Numbered from the stretch's first letter, positions 41,932 to 51,000 are shown. The stretch is DNA of 64,000 bases from Simiduia agarivorans SA1 = DSM 21679 (GCF_000305785.2 NC_018868.3:434001-498000); one strand, 5' to 3'. Notes: generated by a model not told the origin, from the sequence alone. Translations and numbers: made by a program.

Positions 41932-43644
41932 GTGACCAATACAGCATCCAATACGATAAATCTGACGTCTCTGAAGCTGGTGCGAGATGAACTTCTGGCA
42001 ACCATTGAGGGCGCTGCCAGTAAATTAGAGCAGTTTGTGGGCGACCGGGAGAACGGCGAGTTGCTGCAGGGCTGTATCGATGGCATCAAACAGATCAGCG
42101 GCACGCTGGCGGTTGTTCAACTGAAGGGCGCCGATTTACTGGCTCAGGAGATTCTTGCCTTGGCGCAGGAGATCACCACGGGGGTCAATCAGGAATCGGA
42201 CGACCTGATTTCCGCACTGACCTCGAGTTTCTTCCTGCTTCCGAGGTACCTGGAGTATGTTCTCCAGACCAAGCGCAACATGCCGGTATTGTTGATCCCT
42301 GCGATCAATGAACTCCGTCAGGCCAGAAAAGCGCCCCAGCTGCCTGAAAGTCACTTTTTCAGTGCTACTTTAAACCTCAAGCAAACCAATGCGGGGTCCG
42401 CGTCGGTGCTGTCCGAGGATGTGTCCGCGTTGGCCCGTCGCCTGCGGCATATGTACCAAGTGGGCTTGTTGGCGGTTTTACAGGGGCGGCAGGTTAAGCC
42501 TTCGCTGGGCATGATGCAGCGTGCATTGGAGCGCATGGATATCATTTGCGCGGGCCGCCCGCTTTCCAAAATGTGGCATCTGGGTGCGATGGCGATCGGT
42601 ACGATTGCGGAAAAGGCCATGGATGTCAGCCGGTCCCGTAAGTTGCTGTTGAGTGCGCTCGATAAAGAATTCAGGCAGCTGCAGAAAGCCGGCAATAAAG
42701 GTTTGGACAGGGTACCCGATGAAGCGCTGCTGATGGAGCTTTTATACCTTATTGCCGTATCCGGTAGTGAAAACGCCGAAGTGATGAAAGTACTTCAACA
42801 ATGCAATGTGTCCTCCCTTGGGTACAACGACGCTGAGCTACGGCGGGAGCGGGAAGCGCTGCGTGGCCCCAGTGCAAATACTATCAGCTCCATGGCTGCA
42901 GTGTTGAAGGACGAGCTTAACAGCGTCAAAGATGTCATGGAGCGCGCCTCCCAGGCCGGTGGCTGGAGCCCGGAGGAGGGTGCCGAGTTGGCGTCTAATC
43001 TGGGTAAAATTGCCGACATCCTGTCTGTTGTGGGTTTGGTAGCCGCATCCTCCACGCTGCGTGAAGAAATCAACCGGATCAATGGTTGGTTAGAAGCGAA
43101 AAAGAACCCAGAAGGACAGGAATTGTTGTCGCTTGCTGATGCGCTGTTGTACGTAGAGAGTACGGTATCTGGTATCGGAAACCTGAATCTGTCAGATGAT
43201 CAGCTCGCACGTATCAATGCCGGTTCGCGCAATGAAATCATTGCCACTAACCAGTTAGCGGAAGCAGAACTGTTGGTTTTCCAGGAGGCCGAGGCAGGCC
43301 TGGCACTGATAAAGCGCGCGCTGAGTTCCTTTTCCGAGTCAGGGTTTGATCGCGGACATATTAAAAATGTGTCGACCACATTGGCCACCATCCGTGGCGG
43401 CATGGGTGTGATTGGCCTCAAGCGCGCGTCTGCAGTTACCGCAGCCTGTCAGCAATTCGTGTCGGACTCGCTACAAACCAACGAGCACCCTGAAATGTTA
43501 CAGCAGATGCTGGAAACCTTTGCCGATGCCATTATCGGCCTCGAGTACTATCTGGATGCCGCTAAAGCGGATAAAACGACCGATGATGGCGTGCTCCAGT
43601 TTGCCGAAGAGAGCCTGGAGGCGCTGGGTTACCCGGTACACTGA
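41932..43644 (+). CDS. Free-standing homologue of the ChpA N-terminal region (no kinase domains)
   Basis: 570 residues from the GTG at 41932, with AGGTGA at the right distance. The sequence follows the N-terminal 550 or so residues of Pseudomonas ChpA (type IV pilus chemosensory kinase) as I remember it: LLQGCIDGIKQISGTLAVVQLKGADLL, FLLPRYLEYVLQTKRNMPVLLIP, ADALLYVESTVSGIG, VLQFAEESLEALGYPV. Histidine-phosphotransfer-like helical repeats are present but I see no phospho-accepting His signature. The CheA catalytic, CheW and receiver domains are missing. It may act as a scaffold for another kinase. nudC follows after 2 bp. An Fnr-like box lies upstream. Confidence 0.78.
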   Translation: MTNTASNTINLTSLKLVRDELLATIEGAASKLEQFVGDRENGELLQGCIDGIKQISGTLAVVQLKGADLLAQEILALAQEITTGVNQESDDLISALTSSFFLLPRYLEYVLQTKRNMPVLLIPAINELRQARKAPQLPESHFFSATLNLKQTNAGSASVLSEDVSALARRLRHMYQVGLLAVLQGRQVKPSLGMMQRALERMDIICAGRPLSKMWHLGAMAIGTIAEKAMDVSRSRKLLLSALDKEFRQLQKAGNKGLDRVPDEALLMELLYLIAVSGSENAEVMKVLQQCNVSSLGYNDAELRREREALRGPSANTISSMAAVLKDELNSVKDVMERASQAGGWSPEEGAELASNLGKIADILSVVGLVAASSTLREEINRINGWLEAKKNPEGQELLSLADALLYVESTVSGIGNLNLSDDQLARINAGSRNEIIATNQLAEAELLVFQEAEAGLALIKRALSSFSESGFDRGHIKNVSTTLATIRGGMGVIGLKRASAVTAACQQFVSDSLQTNEHPEMLQQMLETFADAIIGLEYYLDAAKADKTTDDGVLQFAEESLEALGYPVH

Positions 43645-43646
43645 AT

Positions 43647-44483
43647 ATGTTTGTACCAGGAATGGAACACCCACAGGTTGCGACGTCCAGCCGTTGGCTC
43701 GGTGTTTGGCAGGGGCACATCTTGGTGCGCGAAGGCGAATATTTGTTTGCCGATAAACCGGAACCTTTGTCCGGTCTCACGGTGTTTGGCACGCACAAGG
43801 TCGGCCAGCTGGATGGCCAGGATGTTTTTGTTCAGTGTTATTCCGGTCGGCCGCAAGACTGCCTTTTTGAAAAAGGCCAATCGAGCCGGTTAATTGGCCT
43901 GCGTAGTTTTCTTTCCAGCACGAGCGCTTCAACGTTCCAGATGCTGGGTGCCGCCTGCCAGCTGTATGCCTGGGAGATTGATCACCGCTACTGCGGGCGT
44001 TGTGGTAAGGAAACCGTTCTGCGTACAGACGACCGTTGCCGCTATTGCCAGCCGTGTAATCACCGTTACTATCCTAAGGTTTCACCCTGTGTCATCATGC
44101 TGGTAACCCGGGGTGATCAATGCTTATTGGCAGTTCATGAGCGCTCAACGGTGCAGATGTTTACTGCGTTGGCGGGGTTTGTGGAGCCCGGGGAAACCCT
44201 TGAACAAGCGGTTGTCCGGGAAGTCGAGGAAGAGGTCGGCTTGCAGGTTCAGGGCGCTGAGTACATCGACAGCCAACCCTGGCCATTTCCCGGCCAATTA
44301 ATGGTGGGATTTCTGGCCGAATATAAAAGCGGTGAGATTAGTCTTCAGGATCAGGAAATCACCCGTGCCGAGTGGTTTCATTTTAACGAACTGCCCGAAC
44401 TCATTCCTCCGCCAGAAACCCTGTCGGGACAGTTGATTCGGGCCTATGTTGCTCGCCGGCAGGGCGGGCAACAATATGAATAA
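43647..44483 (+). CDS. nudC: NADH pyrophosphatase / NAD-RNA decapping enzyme NudC
   Basis: 278 residues. The zinc ribbon is YCGRCGKE followed by CRYCQPC, and a family linker HRYYPKVSPCVIML joins it to the Nudix domain. The Nudix box fits GX5EX7REUXEEXGU (GFVEPGETLEQA then REVEEEVGL). SQPWPFPGQLM is the SQPWPFPxS motif that marks the NADH-specific group. NudC hydrolyses NAD(H) to NMN(H) and AMP and removes NAD caps from RNA. It starts 2 bp after the ChpA-like gene. Confidence 0.95.
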   Translation: MFVPGMEHPQVATSSRWLGVWQGHILVREGEYLFADKPEPLSGLTVFGTHKVGQLDGQDVFVQCYSGRPQDCLFEKGQSSRLIGLRSFLSSTSASTFQMLGAACQLYAWEIDHRYCGRCGKETVLRTDDRCRYCQPCNHRYYPKVSPCVIMLVTRGDQCLLAVHERSTVQMFTALAGFVEPGETLEQAVVREVEEEVGLQVQGAEYIDSQPWPFPGQLMVGFLAEYKSGEISLQDQEITRAEWFHFNELPELIPPPETLSGQLIRAYVARRQGGQQYE

Positions 44484-44533
44484 TTTGAATCAGAAGCAGA
44501 TTAGCTTGTGTTTGTGTTAGCAAAGGACTCGCT

Positions 44534-45187
44534 ATGTTTTATTACATTATTGCGCTGTTAGTGGTTTTAGCCGGAGCGGCGTCGCTGGTTTATTCCTCTC
44601 GTTTGTTGTTGGACGGCAGTTGGTGGCGAGGTTTCTTGCGCGGGTGCGGGGGCTTGTTGCTGGTTGGCGTTGGTGTCATAGCGATTCTTATCGCGCTCGA
44701 TATCCTCGGCTATAAGCATGCTTATACCGATAGGCCTGTGGCCACAATCAGTTTCGAGCGTTTGGGTGAACAATCCTACCGCGCTGTGCTGGTGGAAACC
44801 GATGGCACTGAACAACGTTACGATATTCTGGGTGATCAGTGGCAAATGGATGCCCGTATTCTGCGTTGGAGCAGTTTTTTCGCCAGTATGGGCGCGCAAC
44901 CCGCTTATCGATTAGATCGTTTGGGGGGGCGGTATTTTTCGTTGGAAAAAGAGCGTCAGGCGAATCGGTCAGTCTATGCGTTAACTGAGCACGAAACCCT
45001 CGGTATGGACCTGTGGCCATTAATGCAATCCGTGAGCAACTGGTTACCGATCAGTGCCCAATACGGGAGTGCAACCTACATGCCGATGGAGGACGGTGCA
45101 CTTTATTCCGTTTCTTTGACTTCCTCCGGCTTGATAGCCAAGCCGATGAATGAGCCTGCGAAAGCGGCGCTCAAACGCTGGCAATAA
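44534..45187 (+). CDS. Inner-membrane protein of unknown function
   Basis: 217 residues. Two N-terminal membrane helices (about 4-20 and 34-57, LLLVGVGVIAILIALDILG) are followed by a soluble beta-rich domain (ATISFERLGEQSYRAVLVETDGTEQRYDI). The second half (LEKERQANRSVYALTE) looks extracytoplasmic. I have seen this type annotated only as hypothetical or 'multidrug transporter' without evidence. It is in a rightward run nudC, this gene, sohB. Confidence 0.72.
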   Translation: MFYYIIALLVVLAGAASLVYSSRLLLDGSWWRGFLRGCGGLLLVGVGVIAILIALDILGYKHAYTDRPVATISFERLGEQSYRAVLVETDGTEQRYDILGDQWQMDARILRWSSFFASMGAQPAYRLDRLGGRYFSLEKERQANRSVYALTEHETLGMDLWPLMQSVSNWLPISAQYGSATYMPMEDGALYSVSLTSSGLIAKPMNEPAKAALKRWQ

Positions 45188-45231
45188 TCTGACGTCCAGT
45201 AATTGAAATTAAACTGTTTGAAGGTAAACCA

Positions 45232-46323
45232 TTGGAATTTTTAACTGACTACGGCCTTTTTCTCGCTAAAACCTTAACGCTGGTCGTTGCTGTTGTGCTG
45301 GTGATCGGATTTGCCGTCGCCGCCGGCATGAAGAACAAGCGGCAGCCTGAAGGGCAGGTTGAGGTTCGTCGGCTTAATGATCACTACGATGACATCAAGG
45401 ATATGATGGAATCGGCATTGCTGGATGAAGAAGAATATAAAGCGTTTATAAAGCAGCGAAAGAAACAGGAAAAAGCCGAGGCCAAAGCTAAAAAGGCGGC
45501 TCGCAAATCGGCTGCAAGCAGTTCAGAAGACGGCGGTCAGTCGCCAGAATCGAAATCTGGTGATGAAAAATCGCGCGTTTTCGTGCTGGATTTTGACGGT
45601 GATATCCGCGCATCGGCCACCGATGCCATGCGGGAGGAAATTACTGCACTGCTGTCGGTGGCAGAACCCGGGGATGAGGTTGTCATACGGCTGGAAAGTG
45701 GCGGCGGCATGGTACACAGCTACGGTTTTGCGGCCAGTCAATTAAAGCGGATCCGCGATGCAGGACTCACATTAACCGTCTGCGTGGACAAAGTGGCTGC
45801 CAGCGGCGGTTATATGATGGCTTGTGTGGCGGACCGGATTTTGGCAGCGCCTTTCGCCATCATCGGTTCCATTGGCGTTTTGGCGCAAATGCCTAATTTT
45901 CACCGGTTGTTGAAAAAGCACGATATCGACTACGAGTTAATTACCGCTGGAGAGTACAAGCGTACTCTGACCATGTTCGGTGAAAATACCCGTAAAGGCC
46001 GCCAGAAGTTCACCGAAGAAATCGAGGATGTACACGGCTTGTTCAAAGCTTTTGTGGCCGAGCATCGGAGCCAGGTCGATATTGCCGAAGTGGCGACCGG
46101 TGAGGTGTGGTTTGGTCAGCAGGCGATCGATAACAAGCTCGTGGATGAGCTTAAAACCAGCGATGAATACATCACCAGTAAATATGCGACCGCTCAGGTG
46201 TTTGAAATGCGTTACGAGCTGCCCAAAACCCTGCCGCAAAAACTGGGGGTTGCCGCAGAGGCCGCCGTGGACAGGCTGCTGGTCAAAACCTGGAGTCGGG
46301 CGACGCAACGGTTTTACTCCTGA
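45232..46323 (+). CDS. sohB: SohB inner-membrane serine protease (S49 family)
   Basis: 363 residues starting at TTG (45232), with AAGG ahead; the N-terminal EFLTDYGLFLAKTLTLVV agrees with E. coli SohB. One membrane helix (about 8-31) is followed by a Lys/Ala/Glu linker and the S49 protease core: VAASGGYMMACVADRI carries the nucleophile Ser191, and AGEYKRTLTMFGENT the general-base Lys243. FDGDIRASATDAMREEI is the family's first strand. SohB is thought to remove signal peptides and other membrane-bound fragments. A strong terminator follows. Confidence 0.93.
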   Translation: MEFLTDYGLFLAKTLTLVVAVVLVIGFAVAAGMKNKRQPEGQVEVRRLNDHYDDIKDMMESALLDEEEYKAFIKQRKKQEKAEAKAKKAARKSAASSSEDGGQSPESKSGDEKSRVFVLDFDGDIRASATDAMREEITALLSVAEPGDEVVIRLESGGGMVHSYGFAASQLKRIRDAGLTLTVCVDKVAASGGYMMACVADRILAAPFAIIGSIGVLAQMPNFHRLLKKHDIDYELITAGEYKRTLTMFGENTRKGRQKFTEEIEDVHGLFKAFVAEHRSQVDIAEVATGEVWFGQQAIDNKLVDELKTSDEYITSKYATAQVFEMRYELPKTLPQKLGVAAEAAVDRLLVKTWSRATQRFYS

Positions 46324-46326
46324 TAT

Positions 46327-46359
46327 AAAAAAAGGCTTTCCTCGGAAAGCCTTTTTTTT
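46327..46359. terminator. Bidirectional rho-independent terminator
   Basis: GGCTTTCC and GGAAAGCC (46334-46341, 46344-46351) with a TC loop, seven A before and eight T after. It ends sohB and can also serve the convergent antiporter gene. Confidence 0.92.
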
Positions 46360-46404
46360 GACGGTGACGATTGCTGTGTTTTCGATCCGGCGGCCCGCTT
46401 TGGT

Positions 46405-47571
46405 TCAATCCCGCCGCAATTTGTCTGACACCGCAATGGGATTCGGGTAGTTAAATATCACAATATAGCTTGAGACGAGAAAGGTAATTATCGCTGTGGC
46501 TTCAATCAGCGTTGACGCCCGCGCGCCGATCAGGCCGGCATTGAGTGCCACAAACGCGATCAGCAGGCTGAATTCACTGATCTGGCCTAGCCTGAACCCT
46601 ATGTCCCAGCTTAAACGGTTTTGCTCGCTGTGATGACGCAAGAGCAGGCGATAGGTGACGGGCTTCAGCGCGAGTACGATTGCTGCCATAACCAGCGCCG
46701 CGAACGCCACTTCGGGTAATAGCGATAGGTCAAAGCGCGCACCGATTGCAAAGAAGAATATGATCAGGAAGAAATCCCTGAGCGGTTTCAGGCTGATGGC
46801 GATGTATTGTGAAATCGGGCTGGTTGCCAGCGTAATACCCGCGATAAAGGCGCCGATTTCAGCGGACAAGCCCAGGTATTCGCACAGCTCTGCCAGTCCC
46901 ATGCACCAACCGATGGCGACCAGAAAAATGTACTCGTGAAAACGGTCAAAAGTTTGTATCAGCCTCAACAATATCCATTTGACAAAGGCCCACGCGGCCA
47001 GTGCCACCAATGGCAGCGCCGCGAAGGTTTTACCCAGCGTGGGCAGGTCTACGCGCCCGAGGTCACCGCTCAGCAGGACCATCAGGCAGATGATGGCAAG
47101 AAAGTCTTGTAACAGCAGCAGACCAACCATGAGATCGCCGGTGTGTTTGTGGTGAAGCACGGTGGTTGGTAACAGTTTGATGCCGATGATGGTAGAGGAA
47201 AACATCATGGCCATGCCGATAATCAGGTTTTCCAAATGGCTGAAACCAAACAGCCAACCCACGGCATAGCCTGCACCAGCGAAAATCGCCGAGCTGATCA
47301 GACCGATATGGGTAGCCTGTTTGAGCACTGCAAACAGTGCTTTGGGCTGCATGTCGAGCCCCAACAGGAACAACAGAAAAATAATACCTACGCGGGAAAT
47401 CTCGCTGATGACTTCTACGTTGGTGATGAAGGCAAAACCAAAGGGCCCCAGTAGCATTCCCAGTAAGATATAGGCCACCAACAGGGGCTGGCGGGTATAC
47501 AGTGCCAGTGACGCGACGATGGCAGCGCCTGTAAAAATCAGGAAAAAAGACTGAAAGAGCGTGGGTTCCAT
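46405..47571 (-). CDS. CPA2-family cation:proton antiporter without a regulatory domain
   Basis: 388 residues, about 11-12 membrane segments. The Kef-type core is seen in LLVAYILLGMLLGPFGFAF, then FLLFLLGLDMQPKALFAV, MMFSSTIIGIKLL and LLLLQDFLAIICLM, where LQDxxA carries the ion-binding Asp, and SAEIGAFIAGITLA. It lacks the C-terminal TrkA-N/RCK part of KefB/KefC (those are near 600 residues), so glutathione gating is not expected. It should exchange K+ or Na+ for protons. Substrate unknown. Confidence 0.88.
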   Translation of the reverse strand: MEPTLFQSFFLIFTGAAIVASLALYTRQPLLVAYILLGMLLGPFGFAFITNVEVISEISRVGIIFLLFLLGLDMQPKALFAVLKQATHIGLISSAIFAGAGYAVGWLFGFSHLENLIIGMAMMFSSTIIGIKLLPTTVLHHKHTGDLMVGLLLLQDFLAIICLMVLLSGDLGRVDLPTLGKTFAALPLVALAAWAFVKWILLRLIQTFDRFHEYIFLVAIGWCMGLAELCEYLGLSAEIGAFIAGITLATSPISQYIAISLKPLRDFFLIIFFFAIGARFDLSLLPEVAFAALVMAAIVLALKPVTYRLLLRHHSEQNRLSWDIGFRLGQISEFSLLIAFVALNAGLIGARASTLIEATAIITFLVSSYIVIFNYPNPIAVSDKLRRD

Positions 47572-47648
47572 GGTGTTCCTTGATTCAGTGCAGTCTTAAG
47601 TGTAAACAAGATTTGTGCCGAGCGGGTGAGGGTCGGGTGAGAAGGCAC

Positions 47649-47670
47649 AAAAAAGCCCGCCTAGGCGGGC
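47649..47670 (-). terminator. Rho-independent terminator of the cysI operon
   Basis: GCCCGCC and GGCGGGC (47655-47661, 47664-47670) around TA; reading leftward they are followed by six T. It ends the DUF934/cysI transcript. Confidence 0.85.
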
Positions 47671-47683
47671 TGTGATCTCGGCA

Positions 47684-48178
47684 TCAAGCGCTACGCCGCA
47701 GGAACAGGGGTTTATCCTGAACGACCGCCGCCTGATAGTGCTCGGTAAAGTCCTGCAACGAAATGAGGGCAGATTCAAGGTCTGTGCCCTCGCGCAGCGC
47801 AAAGGCATTGAATCCGCACCGCAACAGGTAGTGCATCTGATCCTGGATGACATTGCCGAATGCACGGATTTCGCCCGTGAATCCCAGCCGCTCGCGCAGA
47901 ATCCGCCCGGTTGAAAAGCCCCGGCCATCCATAAATGTGGGGAAGTGGATGGCCACCAATGACAGCTCTTCAAGGGAAGGAGCCAGAGGCTCCGTCAATT
48001 CATCACTGTCCACCCACACGGCGTCAATGCCGCGCGCTTTGCACTGGTCGAGGTGTTCGAGCCACAGTGAGAGGGGCACGACATCATTGCTGCGGGTAAT
48101 CGAGTCCAGCGTGGCGTCCTTGGCAAGGAAAGCACGCCCACAGTCAGCGAGTGCATTGTCTTTAACCAGCTTTGGCAT
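47684..48178 (-). CDS. DUF934 protein, sulfite-reduction partner of CysI
   Basis: 164 residues. LWLEHLDQCKARGIDAVWVDSDE, LVAIHFPTFMDGRGFSTGRILRERLGFTGEIRAFG and DQMHYLLRCGFNAFALREG are the conserved DUF934 segments. The gene overlaps the end of cysI by 17 bp, the same pairing as PA1838-PA1837 in Pseudomonas. The family is thought to supply or help electron delivery to the sulfite reductase hemoprotein, or to assist its assembly; the reaction is not proven. Confidence 0.9.
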   Translation of the reverse strand: MPKLVKDNALADCGRAFLAKDATLDSITRSNDVVPLSLWLEHLDQCKARGIDAVWVDSDELTEPLAPSLEELSLVAIHFPTFMDGRGFSTGRILRERLGFTGEIRAFGNVIQDQMHYLLRCGFNAFALREGTDLESALISLQDFTEHYQAAVVQDKPLFLRRSA

Positions 48179-49826
48179 AAACGCGCTCCTTAAAAGGGGT
48201 TACGCCTATGCGGCGGTAGGTATCAATAAACTGTTCTTCCGGGGTCCGGTTCTCAACATACACGTCCAGAATCTTCTGGATAACAGCTGGCATGTCATCG
48301 CGCCCGAACGAGGGGCCCAACACCGTGCCCAGGCTGGCGTCATTGGCGGCAGACCCGCCCAGCTGGACCTGATAAAACTCTTCGCCTTTTTTATCCACAC
48401 CCAGTACCCCGATGTGACCAACGTGGTGGTGTCCACAGGCGTTCATACAGCCGGAAATGTTGAGCGTGAGATCACCCAGATCGTAAAGGTAATCCATGTC
48501 GTCAAACTTGCGTTGTAATGCTTCTGCGACCGGAATCGATTTGGCATTCGCAAGAGAGCAGAAATCGCCTCCCGGGCAACAAATCATGTCGGTCAACGTA
48601 CCGATATTGGGCGTGGCAAAACCGTGCGCTTTGGCCTCTGCCCAAAGCGAAGGGAGGTCCGCTTTTCGCACATCGGCCAGAACCAGGTTCTGCTCATGGG
48701 TGGCGCGGATTTCGCCGAAACTGTATTTGTCCGCGAGCTCTGCAACGGCCTCCAGCTGTTTGTCTGTGACGTCGCCCGGGGCTACCCCGGTTGGCTTAAG
48801 CGAGAGCACAACGGCTGCATAGCCTGGCTGACGATGGCCTTTGACATTGCGCGCGAGCCAGCGTGACAGCGCCAGGTTGTCCTGTGCCGCTTTTGCCAGT
48901 GCGTCGCTGGCGGCCAGGTCATCAATCGCCTCATAGGCGGGCAGGGTAAAGAAGCCTTTCGCGCGTTCAATTTCGTTTGCCGGTAAGGTGCTGGCGTTGT
49001 CCTTAAGGTGCAGCCATTCGGCCTCAACCTTTTCGGCAAATACTTGCGGCCCCATGGCCTTTACCAGGATTTTAATCCGGGCTTTGTATTTGTTGTCACG
49101 GCGACCATAAAGGTTGTAGATCCTTAATATGGCGTCCAGATAAGACAGAATGTGGCGCTCCGGCAGGAATTCACGAATCAGGCTGCCGATGACCGGGGTC
49201 CGTCCAAGGCCGCCCCCCACAAAGACTTTGAAGCCGGTTTCACCTTGGTTGTTGCGCACCAGTTGAAGGCCGATGTCGTGGACCAGGATGGCCGCCCGAT
49301 CCTGCTCAGACCCGCTGACCGCAATCTTGAACTTGCGCGGCAGGAAGGCGAATTCAGGGTGAAAGGTGGACCATTGACGGATGATCTCACAGTAGGGTCT
49401 GGGGTCGGTGACTTCGTCTTCGGCAACGCCGGCATACTGATCAGATGTCACGTTGCGGATGCAGTTGCCCGACGTCTGGATTGCGTGCATTTCAACGTCC
49501 GCCAGCTCTGCCAGAATATCGGGCACCTGCTCGAGTTGTGGCCAGTTCAATTGTACGTTCTGGCGAGTGGTGAAATGGGCGTAACCTTTATCGTATACGC
49601 GGGTAATGTGTGCCAGTTTGCGCAGCTGTTTACTGTTCAGCAGGCCGTAGGGGACTGCAATCCGCAGCATCGGCGCCACGCGCTGGACGTAGAGTCCGTT
49701 CTGTAACCGCAGCGGCAAGAATTCTTCGGGCTTCAGGTCGCCGGCCAGGTAGCGCTCGGTTTGACGGCGAAATTGTGCCACCCGTTCGCGGACTATCTGG
49801 TGATCATGGGCGTCGTAAACGTACAT
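48162..49826 (-). CDS. cysI: Sulfite reductase hemoprotein (siroheme, [4Fe-4S])
   Basis: 554 residues. Two sulfite/nitrite reductase ferredoxin-like halves are seen, with HFTTRQNVQLNWPQLEQV and SGNCIRNVTSDQYAG in the first. The siroheme/[4Fe-4S] cysteines are in DMICCPGGDFCSLAN and NISGCMNACGHHHVGHIG, as in this family. It reduces sulfite to sulfide in cysteine synthesis. No CysJ flavoprotein gene is nearby, so ferredoxin or a separate reductase may be the donor. Nitrite reductase NirA is the close alternative. The DUF934 gene overlaps its end. Confidence 0.92.
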   Translation of the reverse strand: MYVYDAHDHQIVRERVAQFRRQTERYLAGDLKPEEFLPLRLQNGLYVQRVAPMLRIAVPYGLLNSKQLRKLAHITRVYDKGYAHFTTRQNVQLNWPQLEQVPDILAELADVEMHAIQTSGNCIRNVTSDQYAGVAEDEVTDPRPYCEIIRQWSTFHPEFAFLPRKFKIAVSGSEQDRAAILVHDIGLQLVRNNQGETGFKVFVGGGLGRTPVIGSLIREFLPERHILSYLDAILRIYNLYGRRDNKYKARIKILVKAMGPQVFAEKVEAEWLHLKDNASTLPANEIERAKGFFTLPAYEAIDDLAASDALAKAAQDNLALSRWLARNVKGHRQPGYAAVVLSLKPTGVAPGDVTDKQLEAVAELADKYSFGEIRATHEQNLVLADVRKADLPSLWAEAKAHGFATPNIGTLTDMICCPGGDFCSLANAKSIPVAEALQRKFDDMDYLYDLGDLTLNISGCMNACGHHHVGHIGVLGVDKKGEEFYQVQLGGSAANDASLGTVLGPSFGRDDMPAVIQKILDVYVENRTPEEQFIDTYRRIGVTPFKERVYAKAG

Positions 49827-50177
49827 GGTGTATCACTACCTTATATCTCCGCCAAAGGGCGGACTGGGTTATAGCGCAGGGTTATTTGCACCATTCTTGC
49901 AAATAGCCCGAAAATGGCTGCGCAGATTACCTTAAAAGCGTCTGTTGATCGAGCTAACCCCCTGTATTTAAAGGGGTTGCGCGAAGGTATCAGAGTTACG
50001 CGGGCGCGAGATTACCAAGCATTTAGGGTGCTTGATACTAATTGTTAGCGCTATCGTAATATGTTTTTGGAATAAGTGTGTTGTAGGCGCTTGATTCCTT
50101 GCTTATTAATGTGGTTAAAATCAGTCTCGCACTAACGCGAACCCCCTCCCCAAAAAAAATAACAGAGGAGTAGTACC
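49827..50177. other. Leader/regulatory spacer upstream of cysI and a small membrane gene
   Basis: 351 bp. It holds a TCCGCC/GGCGGA hairpin (49848-49863) close to the cysI start, the 23-bp inverted repeat at 49883-49905, and an AT-rich stretch (50040-50150) that could carry promoters for both directions. No extra gene seen. Confidence 0.5.
49883..49905. promoter_or_regulatory. Inverted repeat upstream of cysI
   Basis: TATTTGCA and TGCAAATA are perfect 8-bp arms separated by 7 bp, 57 bp before the cysI start codon. Size and place fit an operator. It does not look like a CysB site I recall, so the regulator is unassigned. Confidence 0.5.
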
Positions 50178-50294
50178 ATGCACGATGAAATCCAAATGCA
50201 AGAACAAGGTGACAGCATGGCCGATGCGGTTGCTGCAATCGCATTGATCGCTATTTTTGTGGCGACATGCGTGTTTTGGGTTAGCGGTCAGTAG
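50178..50294 (+). CDS. 38-residue single-helix membrane protein
   Basis: A strong GAGGAG ribosome site lies 8 bp before the ATG. The product begins MHDEIQMQEQGDSMADAVAA, then one membrane helix (about 19-36, IALIAIFVATCVFWVSG) and ends GQ. The short acidic N-terminus and single helix suggest a cytoplasm-in, tail-out topology, perhaps a small subunit or regulator of a membrane complex. No family certain. A hairpin with a T-run follows at 50357. Confidence 0.68.
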   Translation: MHDEIQMQEQGDSMADAVAAIALIAIFVATCVFWVSGQ

Positions 50295-50356
50295 TAACAC
50301 CCTGAAGCCCATCGCAGGATGCGGTCAGGAGTGTGGTTAAACTACATCTCCTCTGG

Positions 50357-50384
50357 AAGCCAGGGCTTGGGCCCTGGCTTTTGT
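50357..50384 (+). terminator. Rho-independent terminator after the small membrane gene
   Basis: AAGCCAGGGC and GCCCTGGCTT (50357-50366, 50371-50380) are perfect 10-bp arms around TTGG, followed by a short T-rich stretch (TTGTGTT). Confidence 0.72.
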
Positions 50385-50463
50385 GTTATTGGGTTCTACA
50401 TATGTGTACCGGGGCATTCCCCAGAGGGACTGCATACGGCATGATGTAGCCTTGGCCCGTTTC

Positions 50464-50943
50464 ATGGACATCAATATGCCTGACAAGGATTTCCACCTGC
50501 ACAACAGCTTCGCGTTTTGGATCGGAAGGCTGGCGCAACAAATGCAGGAGCAATTCAACCGAGACCTGAAAGAGCATGATATTAGCTGGCACCAATGGGC
50601 ACTGCTCAATGTAATGCTGCACGGCGTCGCCAAGACGCCAGCGCAAGCAGCCGATGCGATTGGTGCAGACCGATCAACGGTAACCCGGATGCTGGATCGA
50701 CTGGAAAAGCGCGGGTTGACCACAAGGGAGCATGATGGTCTTGACAGGCGGGTGGTTAAAATTGCCTTAACTAAGGACGCGATGGCGCTGATGACACAGC
50801 TTAATCAATTGGCACAGGCTCACCAGACCCAGTTTCTGTCTGAGTTGCCGAGTACGGAGTACCGCAGTCTGCGTGGTAGTCTGGTAAAGATGCTGCGAGC
50901 AGGCGGCGTCGATGCCACTAATCTGTGGCAGCGGGTGAATTGA
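50464..50943 (+). CDS. MarR family transcriptional regulator
   Basis: 159 residues from the ATG at 50464; the ATG at 50476 is also possible and neither has a strong ribosome site. Winged helix: LLNVMLHGVAKTPAQAADAIG, then DRSTVTRMLDRLEKRGLTTRE and the wing DGLDRRVVKIALT, the classic MarR 'DRR' motif. No ligand residues are evident. No divergent target gene is obvious. Confidence 0.88.
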   Translation: MDINMPDKDFHLHNSFAFWIGRLAQQMQEQFNRDLKEHDISWHQWALLNVMLHGVAKTPAQAADAIGADRSTVTRMLDRLEKRGLTTREHDGLDRRVVKIALTKDAMALMTQLNQLAQAHQTQFLSELPSTEYRSLRGSLVKMLRAGGVDATNLWQRVN

Positions 50944-51000
50944 CTACAGTTGCTTTTTTCACTATGGCGTAAGCAATTATATTATCTGTAACGACTGCCT

